Shown in pieces: positions 45,816 to 58,100 of a stretch of DNA of 64,000 nucleotides; position 1 is the stretch's first letter; each line of letters opens with the position of its first letter. Position numbers and translations under genes: made by a program. Where the stretch lies: the NCBI GenBank assembly GCA_022829145.1, contig CM040745.1:35308406-35372405 (forward strand). Direction: 5' to 3'. The DNA is from Albula goreensis. Taxonomy: Eukaryota; Chordata; Actinopteri; Albuliformes; Albulidae. The notes below the pieces were generated by a model. It was given only the letters and a program-made list of their open reading frames with translations, searched no databases and was not told the origin of the DNA.

Positions 45816-46079
45816 GGGCCCTGATTTTTTTTTAGGTTCTTAACTTTTGTCCATACGTACAGTTTTGTCCAATAATGTGTGCTCTCAGCTTGCATTTTCA
45901 CACAAACTCACCGTTCACATTTTCACTTGCATGTGTTTTTCCCCTGCCTCTGATTCATATAGTAAGTCTGACTTCAAACAAGTTCTCATCCATTTGAGTG
46001 TCAGGCTTTATGTGTGTTTAGGAAGAGAAAGTGAAGGATGTCTGCTGACAGCTCATTCCACCCCTTCTCTTTGTTTATT

Positions 46080-46320
46080 TATCAATAATTGAGCACCACT
46101 GAATACGGAGGGGGTGGGGGAGAGTTTTTTTATCACATGGGGGGGTATTCACCTCACGCGGACGCCTGGGCTAAACGGCGGTTTTATCTGGCTCTGAGAT
46201 GCCAGGGCCGGGGCTGGAGAGTTAGCGGGCGCTCAAGCTGTTTTTCATGTTACTGTTTGCTGTTGCTGAAGGGGCAGTTTATTTATGAGGCTGGGAACAG
46301 AGCTGTGTGGTAACTTTGTA
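46080..46320. promoter_or_regulatory. CpG-bearing unique block
   Basis: TTCACCTCACGCGGACGCC, CTAAACGGCGGTTTTATC and AGTTAGCGGGCGCTC, then TTTATTTATGAGG. The texture is like the other candidate elements; no frame is convincing. Confidence 0.33.
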
Positions 46321-46355
46321 TTCTCTCCTATTAGGCCTTTGTGTGCAGTATAAAA

Positions 46356-46377
46356 TGTGTGTGTGTGTGTGTGTGTG
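46356..46377. repeat. (TG)11 microsatellite
   Basis: Eleven TG units followed by CGTGTAGG. Confidence 0.9.
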
Positions 46378-46926
46378 CGTGTAGGTGTAAGTGAGGGGTT
46401 CTGAATGTCTTCGCAGCTCATGGGTTCACACTTCATTCTTAAGAGGAACAGCTTGAAGAAGCAGAAACCGTGTTTGAATCTGCTGCGATTTTAAAATTAA
46501 AACATTCTGTTATGTTATCAGCCCATAATATGAAATAGCTTGGTCCTGCGATGTCCCGTGTTTCTGCTTTCAAAAAGTCAAAACTCTCATTTTCATTCGC
46601 GAGGGTAAATACAATGTAACCTACAATGTAATGTAGGTTAAACTTTGCTCAGAATTGGCAGAGTAAAACTGAAACACACAAAGACAGTAATATGATGGCT
46701 GTATCAAGGAATGGCCTCAGTGCTTATTGTAGCCAACATGACGGCTTTGAGTCAGGAAATGTAGAGGGGAGAACAAAAAAGGTTGAGAACCACACTGAAC
46801 CTCTATAGCAGTGACAACTGAATGATGACCTTTGAAGAACTAAGGTTTCTTTTCTTTGTGTGAGAGTTCTAAGAGTCATATTGTACACAGATGGTCCGCT
46901 ATATAAAGTGCTATGAGAATAATGTA

Positions 46927-47210
46927 CAGATGGTGCCCGACTTACGATGGGGATACGTTCCGATAAACCCATTGTGGAGTGGAAAATACATTTAATACAC
47001 CTAAGTACCGAACATTTAATACGCCTAGCCTACCTTAAACATGCTTAGAGCACTTACATTAGCCTACAGTTGGGCAAAATCATTAACACAAAGCCTATTT
47101 TATAATAAAGCATTGAGCATCTCATGTCAGTTATTGAATACTGTGCCGAAGTAACGTGATCGCAAGTCGAAAGATCGTAAGTCGGACCATCGTAACTCAG
47201 GGACCGACTG
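46927..47210. mobile_element. Non-autonomous pogo/Tigger-like MITE, 284 bp
   Basis: The left end is CAGATGGTGCCCGACTTACG then ATGG. The right end reverse-complements to CAGTCGGTCCCTGAGTTACG then ATGG, so the inverted repeats match at most positions. TA flanks both sides (46,925-46,926; 47,211-47,212). Inner repeats CGTAAGTCGGACCATCGTAA are characteristic of vertebrate Tigger-type elements. There is no transposase. Confidence 0.8.
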
Positions 47211-47459
47211 TATATATGAGAAAATAAATTTATTAATATTTAGTTATTTTTCTAATCAATGTTACTTTTGATTTTCATTTGTGATATCTCGTGATATTCA
47301 CACGTGAAGGTGCCTTGCCAAGCTTATACCTCCTGGCTGACAGAACAGTGCTGCCATTGTGTTTCCAGTGAGGAGAGCCAGGAACGGGACCATGCTTGCA
47401 TTACAGAGTACTGATATGGGTATAATCCTTAGGGGAGGAAAAGGGAGAGACGTTTACAG

Positions 47460-47800
47460 AAATAAGAATAAGAGTAAATGTGGCTGTTCAGACGCCATTC
47501 AGCAAAACGTAATTATTAAGCCAGGGGACGATTACTGACTATGCCAGGGACAGCGTTCTTCCGTATGTTGGAGAACAACGGGAAACGGGTTAATTTTCCG
47601 TGAAGTGAGGACACTGATTTGGAGGAAATACGAATAACGGATATTCTATTTCATAAAGTGCTAAGCTTTTTTCTTGTTAATTTACCAGCAGGAAATGTTT
47701 CATTTTTTGCAAGTTGAAAATGTGTTGATTAAGAGAGACCATCTCTTCTTCACTACTTGGGTATTGTACGCGCTAATTGAGCTCTGCCTTTTTGTTACTC
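47460..47800. promoter_or_regulatory. Unique block, weak candidate regulatory element
   Basis: GGACGATTACTGAC, GGAAACGGGTTAATTTTCCG, AATACGAATAACGG and TGTACGCGCTAATTGAGC without repeats. Composition is suggestive only. Confidence 0.3.
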
Positions 47801-48126
47801 CCAAGAATAATATCTGTTTTTCATTTTATGAGTAAAATATTGCGGTTACATTTATAAACTGTTACTTTTTCCTTCTGTTACTTCAAAAATATTAAAGTTC
47901 TTTGAAAATGTAAGATATGTTTATTCCGTATAAATATCTGTGTTTAGGTTAAGAGTAATGTTTGTGTGAAGGTGATTACAGAGGGGGTGTGTGCTGCAGG
48001 TGTCAATCAAAGGTAATTGCCTGTTTACCAGCATCCATGAGCAGTGATGAAAGTGCATGAAACCTCATACACGAGGAGGATCTATTCAGGGTCCTTATCT
48101 TTATGCTTCCTGGCACTCCAGTGGAC

Positions 48127-48142
48127 TGTGTGTGTGTGTGTG

Positions 48143-48188
<46 letters not shown>
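48127..48188. repeat. (TG)n microsatellite
   Basis: About 30 TG units with a single TTG interruption near 48,143. The Cys/Val frames here are translations of the repeat. Confidence 0.95.
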
Positions 48189-48190
<2 letters not shown>

Positions 48191-49079
48191 AGGCTCACAA
48201 AAGTTAGAGCGACCTCTTTTACTTTTCAGCTCCTGTGCTGTCCACCCACCCCCATCCCTTCTCCTCCTGTTTGGAATCTTGGGTTGTATTCACATATTGC
48301 GTTCATAGCTACAACCTTCACTGTCAGTTCTGGAGAGCACAAACATGCACACGCACTCCTCCGAAACACATGATGTCAGCTGCTGCTTCCTTTCCACATT
48401 GTGGCCTGCAACTTTAGCTTGGGCGGGAATTGAGTCGAGGGAAGACGCTGCATGTGACCCTCTGTGCGGACATGGCACAGGATTGGCCAGTGAGTGTTTT
48501 GTTTCATGGCAGTGCTCTTACTGCTTACTGTTTCCCACCCTCCCTGGGCAAAGCTAAGGCCAAATATGCATCCACAGGACTGTCAACCCCTGTCACTGTC
48601 AAGGCCCACATTCAATACCAGACCATGGGGTCCAAGGGTTCAGAGAACTATGTTCTATTTTCTCAAAATTCCATTGAAAATTCAGGTCATGATTTTAAAT
48701 GAAGCTATGCCTAATTGATAAAGTGATTGACAGGCACTTGGTCTAAATTTCTTCAGCAAATATGTGTCTAATACATATCTAATACAATGTTAAATACAGA
48801 CCTATTGCTGGATATATAAGTGAAGTCTCAAAGTTAACCAGGATTTTGCCTCAAAAACTAAAAAGAAAAAAAAAACAATAAAATTGGATGTTTTGTCAGC
48901 TTTATTTGGACAGTTATAATTTTATATTTCTAGTGGGGTTAGTGATAAGAAGGGACTTGTGTCTCTTCCATATTTCTTTGGTGAACCAATGCACTATCCT
49001 TTATTCATTAATGGGCTCACACAGTACTAAATAAAGACCCTCTGTCTTTGATATGGAAAGAAATATGTATCTTATATCA
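48189..49079. other. Unique DNA, no supported gene
   Basis: Overlapping plus-strand frames of 60 to 90 codons at 48,235-48,718 share no frame with a domain and have no clear splice sites. Confidence 0.4.
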
Positions 49080-49530
49080 TTAAAAGCACTTTTGAAAAGG
49101 GTGATTTTAGCGGTGTATTCTATTCCGCTGGAAAGGGACGACTCAAAAGGAGCCTATTTCTCCGTGCTCTACGGCTCATTAGTGTATTGCTTTCACACAA
49201 ACGTATCAACAATGTTCTGAGCTAATAAGCTTTTATATTCTCGGGCTGTGTGGCGTTCGGGAAAGAAACAGGACGCCGAAGGTCGCGGAGGCGTTTGAAC
49301 ACGGCAAGTGGCTCGGCGGAGGGATGATTTATCGGAAATTATTGCGTCGCTCTGCTCCGGAGAGTTTTCCCCATTGATGTGCAGGGTCTGGAATGCCGTC
49401 TTCAAGGGGACGCGAGATAGAGGCTTCTGTAGCAACAATCGCTCGCGCGTGAGCGTTCTCATCCGCTACCCTGCTGCCTCGGCTCTCTACTTTTTAATTT
49501 ATTTTCCGCCCGTTCCTTTGTGCAGATAGA
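49080..49530. promoter_or_regulatory. CpG-dense unique block, strong candidate constrained element
   Basis: Over 450 bp it combines GATTTTAGCGGTGTATTC, AGGACGCCGAAGGTCGCGG, GATTTATCGGAAATTATTGC, GTCGCTCTGCTCCGG and AATCGCTCGCGCGTGAGCG with AT cores (GCTAATAAGC, CATTAGTG). CpG density far exceeds the flanks. Opposing 73- and 89-codon frames are featureless. A conserved enhancer or small CpG island is the best reading. Confidence 0.42.
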
Positions 49531-50198
49531 GGGGAGGTTGGAGAGGCAAATTACTTTTTTATTTTTCCTTTTTCAAATTATTTGTGTGGGCTTACATTTT
49601 TTTTTTTTTTTACTAAAAAGAACGAAGTCACACAACTCAAATAATCCCCTGGTCATACTGCCACTTTAACTAACGGTCGATATGTAATTAAATTCAAAAC
49701 CCAAGACATATGCAAACACCATGTAAAATTTCACAAGAAAGACTCTGATGACTGTTGTGGCTAGTTTAACTCATACCCATGTGTAATTTTCAGATTACCG
49801 GCCAGTGGATCTCATTAACGTTTGGCATTGCATTAAATGATTTAGACAAACATGTCACCAGAATTTAGTTTCCTTTTTACTTCTCTGTAAACTCTGCCAG
49901 TTTCTCTGTTGGTCCGAGCCTTGCCATGTTAAATCATGGTGACACCGGGTTCGAAGATGTGGAAGTTAATTACCAAATAGGTGATGGACAGTACCACTCC
50001 TCCTTTCCTCCTCTCCTCTTTTCAGCTTGGTCTCTTGACTGAGACAGTGACCATTGAAAACAGGCTACGTAAATTATTTTATTGTTCTCATCATTATGGT
50101 TATGACAATAAAGATAACAACCATTAATATTTCTGGCAATATACTACGTAATCCTTTTTAGCTTTTAAAAAATGTTGAGTACATAGTGGAATCTGAGC

Positions 50199-50200
<2 letters not shown>

Positions 50201-50258
<58 letters not shown>
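50201..50258. repeat. (TG)29 microsatellite
   Basis: Fifty-eight bases of uninterrupted TG followed by GA-rich sequence. Confidence 0.95.
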
Positions 50259-50259
<1 letters not shown>

Positions 50260-50539
50260 CTGAAAGACAGAGACAGTGAGAGAGAGTGATAGAGACTCTA
50301 CCTATCATGGGTCTAGGCCCTACCCTAAGAGGAAGGTGGTAGACTTCATAAACACAGGTTATGGCACCAGACAGGTGTCTACTGCAAACATCAAAGGGAA
50401 TGATGCCAGGTGAGAATGTCAGCCAGAGAATTAGTTATCTGCCGAGCAGGAGAGGGGAGATAGGGAGAGCAATGACAGTAGCTTAAACCGGCAAAGCTGT
50501 ACTCCGTTTTTACATTCTTGGGCCTCTCAGAGTAAAGAG

Positions 50540-50562
50540 TTTTTTTTTTTTTTTTTTTTTTT
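50540..50562. repeat. Poly(T) run of 23
   Basis: Uninterrupted T run; no retroposon body is recognised. Confidence 0.9.
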
Positions 50563-51018
50563 AAATCATCTATAATGTCTTATTCTCTTTATTCACCATT
50601 TTGAAACTGCTTGCAAATTTCCAATAATCTCTTTTTTATTTAACCGGAGTAAACGGGTAGCAATGAGGCGTTTCCATCCAGGTGCCATTAACAGGGACGG
50701 GGATTCAATCGTTATTTGTCCTCAGCTTTATTTACGATTTGAAGAACAGTGTTATGTTTTTTGTTTACAAGAGTAAAGTTTGGTGAGTAAAATTTGATGC
50801 ATGCTGAACTCACCAAACTGTGTGTATGTGTGAAGAGAAAAATGAAAACTTTATTAAAGCTTTAAATTGTGAGCGGAAGTTAAGGCCAGACATTGATTGA
50901 ATCCTGGCCAGGTAGTCAGAGATGCGTCTGGCTCCTGCTTCAGCCTGTTCATTAGCGCAGACGGGGAGTTTGCAGTTGGGTGTTAGCAGAGCGGCATTCA
51001 AGATGAACCAGCACTCAC

Positions 51019-51144
51019 CTTTCGGTGAAATCGTCGAGAACAAGATCCCCACCAATGTGTCATTTCCCATTTGGTCCTGAAATAATCATCACATGACTGG
51101 GGGTGCTGTGTTCGTCTCCGACGATGAAGAGCTCCAGACTGCAC
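51019..51144 (-). other. Weak candidate exon, 126 nt, minus strand
   Basis: On the minus strand a pyrimidine-rich acceptor (CTTGTCACTCTGCAG) precedes, and a good donor (GAAAG/GTGAGTG) follows, a 126-nt interval open in one frame for 42 codons (includes CDDYFRTKWEMTHWWGSCSR). I do not recognise the peptide. A second frame is also unusually protein-like but is stopped. The flanking sequence at 50,862-50,911 resembles an arm of the palindromic MITE family, so the region could be repeat-derived. Confidence 0.2.
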
Positions 51145-52339
51145 CTGCAGAGTGACAAGCGTGGGGTTGGGGAGAGAAGTTCAGAAGTTCATTGAATGAC
51201 GATCCAAGGAACCTAAATCATTGTCCCCATTGTTTTGAGCAGTAAAGAGAATGTTGTGGTAATAAGTGAAAATTTATTTTCTTTTTTGTGCTGCTGTTTT
51301 GCCAGGACATCTTGAAAATGAGATGGGAACACTCCTGGTAAAATAAACGTTACATATAAAAAAACAGGAACGGGATTCTCTGTTTTATATCTGACAGAAG
51401 AAGGAACCACGAGCCAGCCAGGGACGCCAGTATACGTGCGTGTGCTTGTGTGAAGACAGTGATGTTTGAACACCTTACCTGATCTTTTCCCATTTAACCA
51501 CTAAGCATACATTTTAAGGACCCAGTTATTGCATGGATAGTATGTTATGGTTAGTTTGTGCACATACTAGAGCACAATAAGTAATCACACACAAAATGCA
51601 CATGCTTTTTAATGATAGGATTGATTGTCCCAAGGCCTGATCATTAATTACCATAAGGTGACACCTACTTAGACAACCACTGAACATGTAAAAGAGTGAA
51701 TATGTCTTGAAGTTGTTAAATACTTTGATAGTCCAATAATCTTTTTTTAGTCCATGAGAATATCTGGTCTGGGGACTATGGTGTAGTAATTTGATTGCAG
51801 CTCTGTCTGTGAAAGTGCTCACATGAGTATCACAGAGATGTCTGAGAAGGTCCATTGTGTTTCAATCTTCACAGAGGTGGTCCGTGCCAGCTCTTGCGCA
51901 TGGCTCACTCAGAGTCCGAAGAAATAGCTGGCCTGGAGGAGACTCGGTACAGTACAGTACTCCTGTCTGACATCTTATCACCGACAATGACGTTATTCAG
52001 CTGGGAGAAGAAAAGCACTTTGTAAGGCTATTATTCTTGTAGCGTGCTGGTGTGTGATGGCAGTATGCTGTATCCCATCAATTTCTCTGTCTCTGAGTGC
52101 CACATATATAGTACATCTGTTGTTGAAAGCTTCTTTCTGAGTATGTGATTCTATATCTCCATTAATGATGATAACAGTTCATTGCAGTGTCTTGAAATGG
52201 GAAAAAAAAGGAAAACGGAAGTACATAGTCACATTTTGCAATGAAGGCAGACTGGATTCCATGTACAGAATACAGTAGATAGTAAAACCAGCATAACACC
52301 ATGTGGAATTGGACGGTGTGGGTGGGGTGGCAAGAAGAA
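51145..52339. other. Unique DNA, no supported gene
   Basis: The minus-strand frames of 86 and 109 codons at 51,213-51,855 are unrecognised. A short GTACAGTACAGTAC duplication occurs at 51,947-51,960. Confidence 0.4.
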
Positions 52340-52880
52340 CAAAACCAAAGAGAAGGTGCCAGGAAAGTCGGCTGCAGCCGCATTCATTTGTAACGCATAC
52401 ATTTTTCTAAAACAAAGACATAATTTCAGAGGAACACAACAGAGACACACAGGGGAACAACAGGTTAAAAATGAACTGAAGTCAAACAAAAGGCAAATGA
52501 AACAAAAAATGGCACAGCTTAGCGCTGCTCCACCGGCTCTCAGGTTGGCCGTGGCAGGAAGAAAGCAGCTGTGTGGGGCCCGGTCTGGAGTGTCCCTCGC
52601 TCGAAGGAATCTAGGAGGATGTACAATACAACAATTAGGGCTGGCACCTCTTGGAAGAGAATTTCTCCGAACCATGGAGTGAGCGAATCGTAAAAGTCCC
52701 AGGGCATTGATTAAGAGTGGCCGCAGCTGTTGTCCCCACGTTTCCCACGCGGAGGTCATTACCTACTTGGCGGCTGCTATCCTGGGTCCTGAAACTCTGA
52801 TGGTGCCGCAGTCCAGGGTGCTCAGGTGCTGAACACAGCCGGCCGTCCACCGATGAGGGTGGCCTTTACATGGCCATGTC
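52340..52880. promoter_or_regulatory. GC-moderate unique block with long opposing frames
   Basis: A minus-strand frame of 176 codons (52,759-52,229) and a plus-strand frame of 108 codons (52,356-52,682) overlap. Neither has a recognisable domain. Retained CpGs cluster at 52,530-52,610 (TTAGCGCTGCTCCACCGG, CCCTCGCTCGAAGG) and 52,730-52,860 (CCACGCGGAGGTC, CACAGCCGGCCGTCCACCG). A constrained noncoding element or unrecognised exon is possible. Confidence 0.3.
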
Positions 52881-53417
52881 CAGTGCTGTGTCACACCGGG
52901 TGGTGTTTGTGATTACATCATTGTTTGTTTTTGAGGTTTTTCCAGTAATAGGTTTCCCTAGGATCACTAGGACACTTCTAAAGAAGTAATTCCCACAGAC
53001 TAAGCTTAAATGTTTGGCATTAATGCATTTCTTGGCCGATTATGTCTCTGGAAAAGGGATGTTGAAAAGGTCATCAGAAATGTTTCAATGAAATAAATGG
53101 GAAAAGTGTATTTCATAGAAAACAAGAACAAACATAAAGACTATAGTGTATATACTGTCCCCAAAAAGTGGAAAAATTGGATGGCTCCTAAATTTGTGAT
53201 TTTTTTGTTCCAAAATAATAGAAAATCATAACTTTCAATGCCTCCAAACAGGAGTGAGCCAGGAGTAATAATTAGTGTTCAGGCCCACTTCCTTCCTGAA
53301 CTGACATGTAGAGTGACATGACCCTTTTTATAGCCAAGAAACTTTGAGATAAGAAAGTAATTTCTTTTACCTCTATCCATTTTGTCTTAAAATGACATGT
53401 TAGTCTCCTATGTGTTG

Positions 53418-54790
53418 CAGATGCAGGATCGCCTTGATGCCTATAAGGAATAGGCCCAGCAGAACCTTGAAAAAGCCCAGAGAAGCTCCAGTTTGACCAG
53501 CATGCTCACCACAGGAAGTTCAGGCCTGGACAGAAGGTGCTGCTGCTTCTGCCCACAACTACAAACCAGCTGGGTCCAGGATGTACAAACATCCTCAAGC
53601 ACTCCATTCACCTTCAGGACCATACCCCTATCCGGCAGTGGTCCTATCGGGTACCAGTGAGGCTTTTGGATCTCTGAAGGTGGGAGCTCTGAAGGTGGAA
53701 ATTCATCCATGTTGAACATGGGAGTAATTCAGCCATGTTGCAAGTGAGTTGTTAGTCCCATTGTAAGCATGCCCAAGAAAAACGACTCCCTTTGGGTGCA
53801 CATTGATTTCTAGAAGCTAAATGCCATCTCCGATGCCTCGGATAGTTGACCTTCTGGAGTGGGTAGGCCAGGCCCAGTGAATCAAAACCTTGGACTTCTG
53901 TGAGGGATACTAGTAGGTCCCAGTAGAGGAACAGTTGAAGGAGTATACTGCCTTCCAAACACCCCTGGGCCTCTTTCAGTACAATGTCATGCCCTTTGGG
54001 TTACACGGAGCACCAGCCACTTTTCAGAGGCTAATGGACTGTGTCCGTGTTCATCTCCAGCTCTACCTGGGAGGCCGATGTACAGCAGGTGAAGACTGTC
54101 TTGGGGGAAATTGCGGCAGCTGAATTGAAGCTAAACCTACAAAAGTGTGAGGGGGTGAAGGGGGAGGCTCTGTGGTTGAGGTATCAGCTCAGGAAGGGAC
54201 TGATTCCGCCCTAGGTAGACAAGCTGGTGGAGATTAGGAGCAGCCCAAAACGGCACCCTAAGAAACAGGTGAGATCCTTCCTTGGTCTTGTAGGCTGGTA
54301 CCGACAATCTATTCCACAGTTCACCACGACAGCAGCTTCACTAACAGAGCTAACCACCAAGGCAGGAAGCAACCCAGTCAAGTGGACCCCAGCCTGTGAG
54401 GAGGCTTTTATTGTTCTGCAGAATCATCTCTGCTCAGAGCCAGTCCTGAGGAGCCCAGATTTTGATGCCCAACTCCTGGTCCAGGTGGATGCCTCAGCCG
54501 TGGGAGTTGGTGCTGTTCTGGTACAAGGTGAGGAGGGACAGGAGAGAACTTGGTATGCCTAGCCATTAAGTGGGTATTAGACAGCCTACAGTATTACCTA
54601 CTGGGCACAGACTTTGACTTGGAAATGGGCCCCCATGCCCTGACTTGGATCAGGTCTATGAAAGATCAGAACAACAGGGTGGCAAGGTGGTACCTGGCGG
54701 TTCAGCCATTTTGTTTCCACATGCAGCACCGCGCAGAGTGGGAAAACGTGACAGCCTGTCTTGACAACATGCAACTGATTTGTGATGCAA
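53418..54790 (+). mobile_element. Gmr1-like Ty3/gypsy LTR retrotransposon fossil (pol part)
   Basis: This is a decayed pol segment in plus orientation. Parts in order: the C-terminal end of an integrase (53,418-53,560; FRPGQKVLLLLPTTT), a reverse transcriptase region (about 53,600-54,300; [18 protein letters not shown], then SFLGLVGWYR) and an RNase H-like region (about 54,390-54,790; LLVQVDASAVGVGAVL, then NNRVARWYL). Integrase upstream of reverse transcriptase is the order of the Gmr1 clade of Ty3/gypsy elements, known from fish and other deuterostomes, rather than the usual gypsy order. Protease, gag and LTRs are not seen. The copy is broken, with roughly half a dozen or more breaks, and looks old but not ancient because protein similarity is still easily read. 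Confidence 0.85.
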
Positions 54791-54799
54791 AAATAACAC

Positions 54800-55140
54800 T
54801 GACAAATGTGGTAATCTGATGGCCTGGATCATGTAGTGATTTGTTCATATTGATAAACAGTAACGTTGGAAATCGACTCTGATAATCTCTCGTCAAGGGG
54901 GCTCAGGGATGGCAGCTCCATACCACTGCCCATTGCTCCTACACTCAACCATTGGGCAAGTGTACGCCTCTTTGCCTCAACTGTGATGACGGACAATTTT
55001 TTCTTGATTTTGATCTGTGTGCAGCTCTCTATACCCTCAAAATTGACTGCCATGGTAACTTCCTGCCATGCAAATATTTTTTCTTGGCCTCCAGAAATGA
55101 TTGAGAGATTTATTCTAAGCTTCATTAAGACTAAAGCTTA
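54800..55140. other. Unassigned sequence downstream of the gypsy fossil
   Basis: Opposing frames of 91 codons (plus, 54,866-55,141) and 98 codons (minus) cover this stretch, and neither is recognised. It may be element-derived or unrelated flank. Confidence 0.3.
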
Positions 55141-58100
55141 AATTTTTCACTCAGCAAAGTTTTTTCAAATGAATTAATTTTCTTGAAACTGCATAAATGT
55201 TGCTTTGTTATTCTTGATTAAAAAAATACATAAAAGATCCCAAAAATAGTGATAACTGAAGAGTTCAAAAACCTGATTTAGAAAAACTCGATCAATTGGG
55301 ATTTCACTGATGGTTAAATTAAACTAAAGGTTTACAGCTACACAAGAGTAGCCTTAAGGCAATAGTAATGATTCCACTTAATAAAGAATTCAAATTCTTT
55401 ACATTTCTGTATTTTGACATCTGTGTCATAGAAATTATTCATGGACATGCTCTTTTTTCATACTGCAACCAAGAAAGCACGGTATTGTAACAGTTCCCTA
55501 AGCCTCTGGACACCTCCCCCTTCCTGCCAATGCCAACCTCCCACGCCTGTGGCCATTTTATACATGAATGGAATCATGTTATCTCATGTCAATTATTTGA
55601 TAATCTTTCACAAACTGCAAATCTCTGTCATATTTGAGACCACCACATGTATGTAACAGGGACGTTGGAGAACAGAGCCCTCTAAGCCTGGAATAAGGAC
55701 ATTTCTACACACATCAAGTATGATTTTGGGGAATAATCACTGCGATACCTCAAGCATCACAGACACATTCAAACAAAGGAAATGACCGTTTCCAATATAT
55801 CAAAAAACATATCAAAAAAGGCCCAAATACACCTCAGAAACGGTCTGTATTTTTGTTGCATATCAAAATCACAACATGTCCCAAGACCGCTGGATATTGA
55901 TAGTTTGTACCCACAACGTTTCTTTCATTCTGGGATCACCTGATGTCAGTATAGGATTGCGTATATGTCACAAAAACCATCATTTGGTGAAGGGTTCTTG
56001 GGCTAACTAATGAATGTGTATGATTGGTAGACTTAGGGAGAGAGTGAAAATAAAAGGCGGGGTAGTCACCTGCACTCGTCTCTAACCCTGGGCAAGGCTA
56101 TAGTCTCAAAGCCCACCGTCTGCTGGAAATAAGCCGCTGTCATCTGTCGCGTCTGCTCCCTGGAGACTCTGAGAAAACCTTCTGATTCCTCGCTGTCTTT
56201 TATATCCTCTCCTTGACAGCGAGACTCAAGCTCCGCTGCTAATTTCTCGTGTTCCTGTGACACCGTCTATGCCGAGCTTGCACCGTCTCTGGTCGCTCTC
56301 CCACCTTCTTCTCACAGTCCCCCATCACGCCGCACTCTCTCTCTCTCTCTCTACTAATGTTCATTCTTTCACGCTTCTCTTCACCTCGTGCCCTTCCTCA
56401 CCTCGTTCGGTCTTCTGTTCTTCTATTACCTTTATATCTCTCTCTCTTTCTCACTTGTTTGGTGTGGGCTGAAACACATGTGCAGAAGAAATGGACAGCT
56501 AGATACATTGACACGCTTTGATAGACACATATGTACCTACACACTCACTCAAGAGGTACACATGTTCACAATTATATAAATATGTAGGCGATTACAAACA
56601 CATACACACAGAGTGTGTATGCAACACACTCATACATGGTATCTGTGAAACTCAGACTCTCAGAAGTGTATAAACATGCATAAACACTGACATAAACATG
56701 AGGACTAACCTTCCAACTCTATAGTAAGGAGTCATTTAGATGTGTTCTGTTCTTTGAGACAGTTTTACTCCTCTCTGTAAAGAGAAATGGTAACTCAGGA
56801 AAGGTGTGTTGGATATAAGATCTCTCTGTCCTCAGAAATCACATAAATCAAATCAAATAAAAATCAATAATCAGGTAAATGAATAAAACTTGGCCCCCCC
56901 CCTGCATTTCCTTCCCATCATTTGCATCAGTCCCTCTGGGACAAACAATAACTGAAAAATGTCTGACCGCAGCCCTGGAGTACATTAGAACAGCGCTGGA
57001 GTCTGGTTAGGCAAGGAATCCCAGGGACCGCATGCCTCATTCCTCAAGTGCAGAGCTAACAGAGCGCACCATATGTGCTGGAGCCACTGCGCAGGAGGCA
57101 GGAGGCCAGCACAGACGTCCGCTGTTTACAGGATAAAGCCCATGCAGCTTACTGCTTCCAAACTGTTGAGCTTCACAATGCAGGCTTCACCTGTGGCATA
57201 GCCTGGATTGGAGCTGGCAGGTTAAGTCCTTGCTTCAGAGAACAGAAATATCTGGAACTTCTTAAAATATCAAAATAGGGGCTTATTAACATGTAAAGGT
57301 GATTTTGGCGGATTTTATGACACTTCAGGAGGATCCCAGAAAATGTAGAAAGTTCTCAGTATAATTGTCAAATGCTGCAACGTATGTTTTGTACTGAAGG
57401 CAAGTGGTCTAATATGATGTTGACAAGGTATCTTCAGCCAGTGGAATTTAAAAATAAAATAATTAGATAAATGCAGATGAATGATAAGCTGAGAATTGAA
57501 GTAAAAATACATTTCGGAAGCGTAACATTTGAAATATGCTTTTCGGGGAGCCTTGTGAAAATGAACCCATGAACATGTCTGGCGCAACCCAAATCCTCAC
57601 ATAATATGACGGCTGACAGTGCTGTCCGGTGTTGGACCTTTGGTTGAAGGGCCGCATTGGCACAGTTTCAATAAGGTTACAACTGACCCGCCCACTCCCT
57701 TAGCTCCTCCCACCTGCATGTCCCCTCTGTATCTTTTTGTTGTTTATCGGTTGCTCTCCGTCTAATTAAGACTCTGAGAATAAGCTTTGGTCCAATTTTC
57801 AGTATTAGGCCTGAAACTAAGTTGTTTGGTCTTTTCATATGTAGATGTATGTATGAACTGATTCAAAAAGCAGTGTCATGGTACCTTTTTATCCTGGAGA
57901 TACAACGTTGTTTCAGGTGCTTCATTTCTCCCTGCACTCGGATGCCGTGGAATATTGACAGCTCTAATGGGGAGTAGGCTGTTGTGAGAGGATATCTTTA
58001 GTGAGAGAGAGGTCAAAAGAAACAGCGTCATTTTTTTATTTTGTGATTCCAGATAACCATTCGTTCTAATTATGAGACGTGATGAAAACATAACATAGTT

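Noticed and set aside
52730-52800. Short reading AEVITYLAAAIL resembling part of a histone H2A helix
   Set aside because: The match is about ten residues with the wrong flanks and no further similarity on either side.
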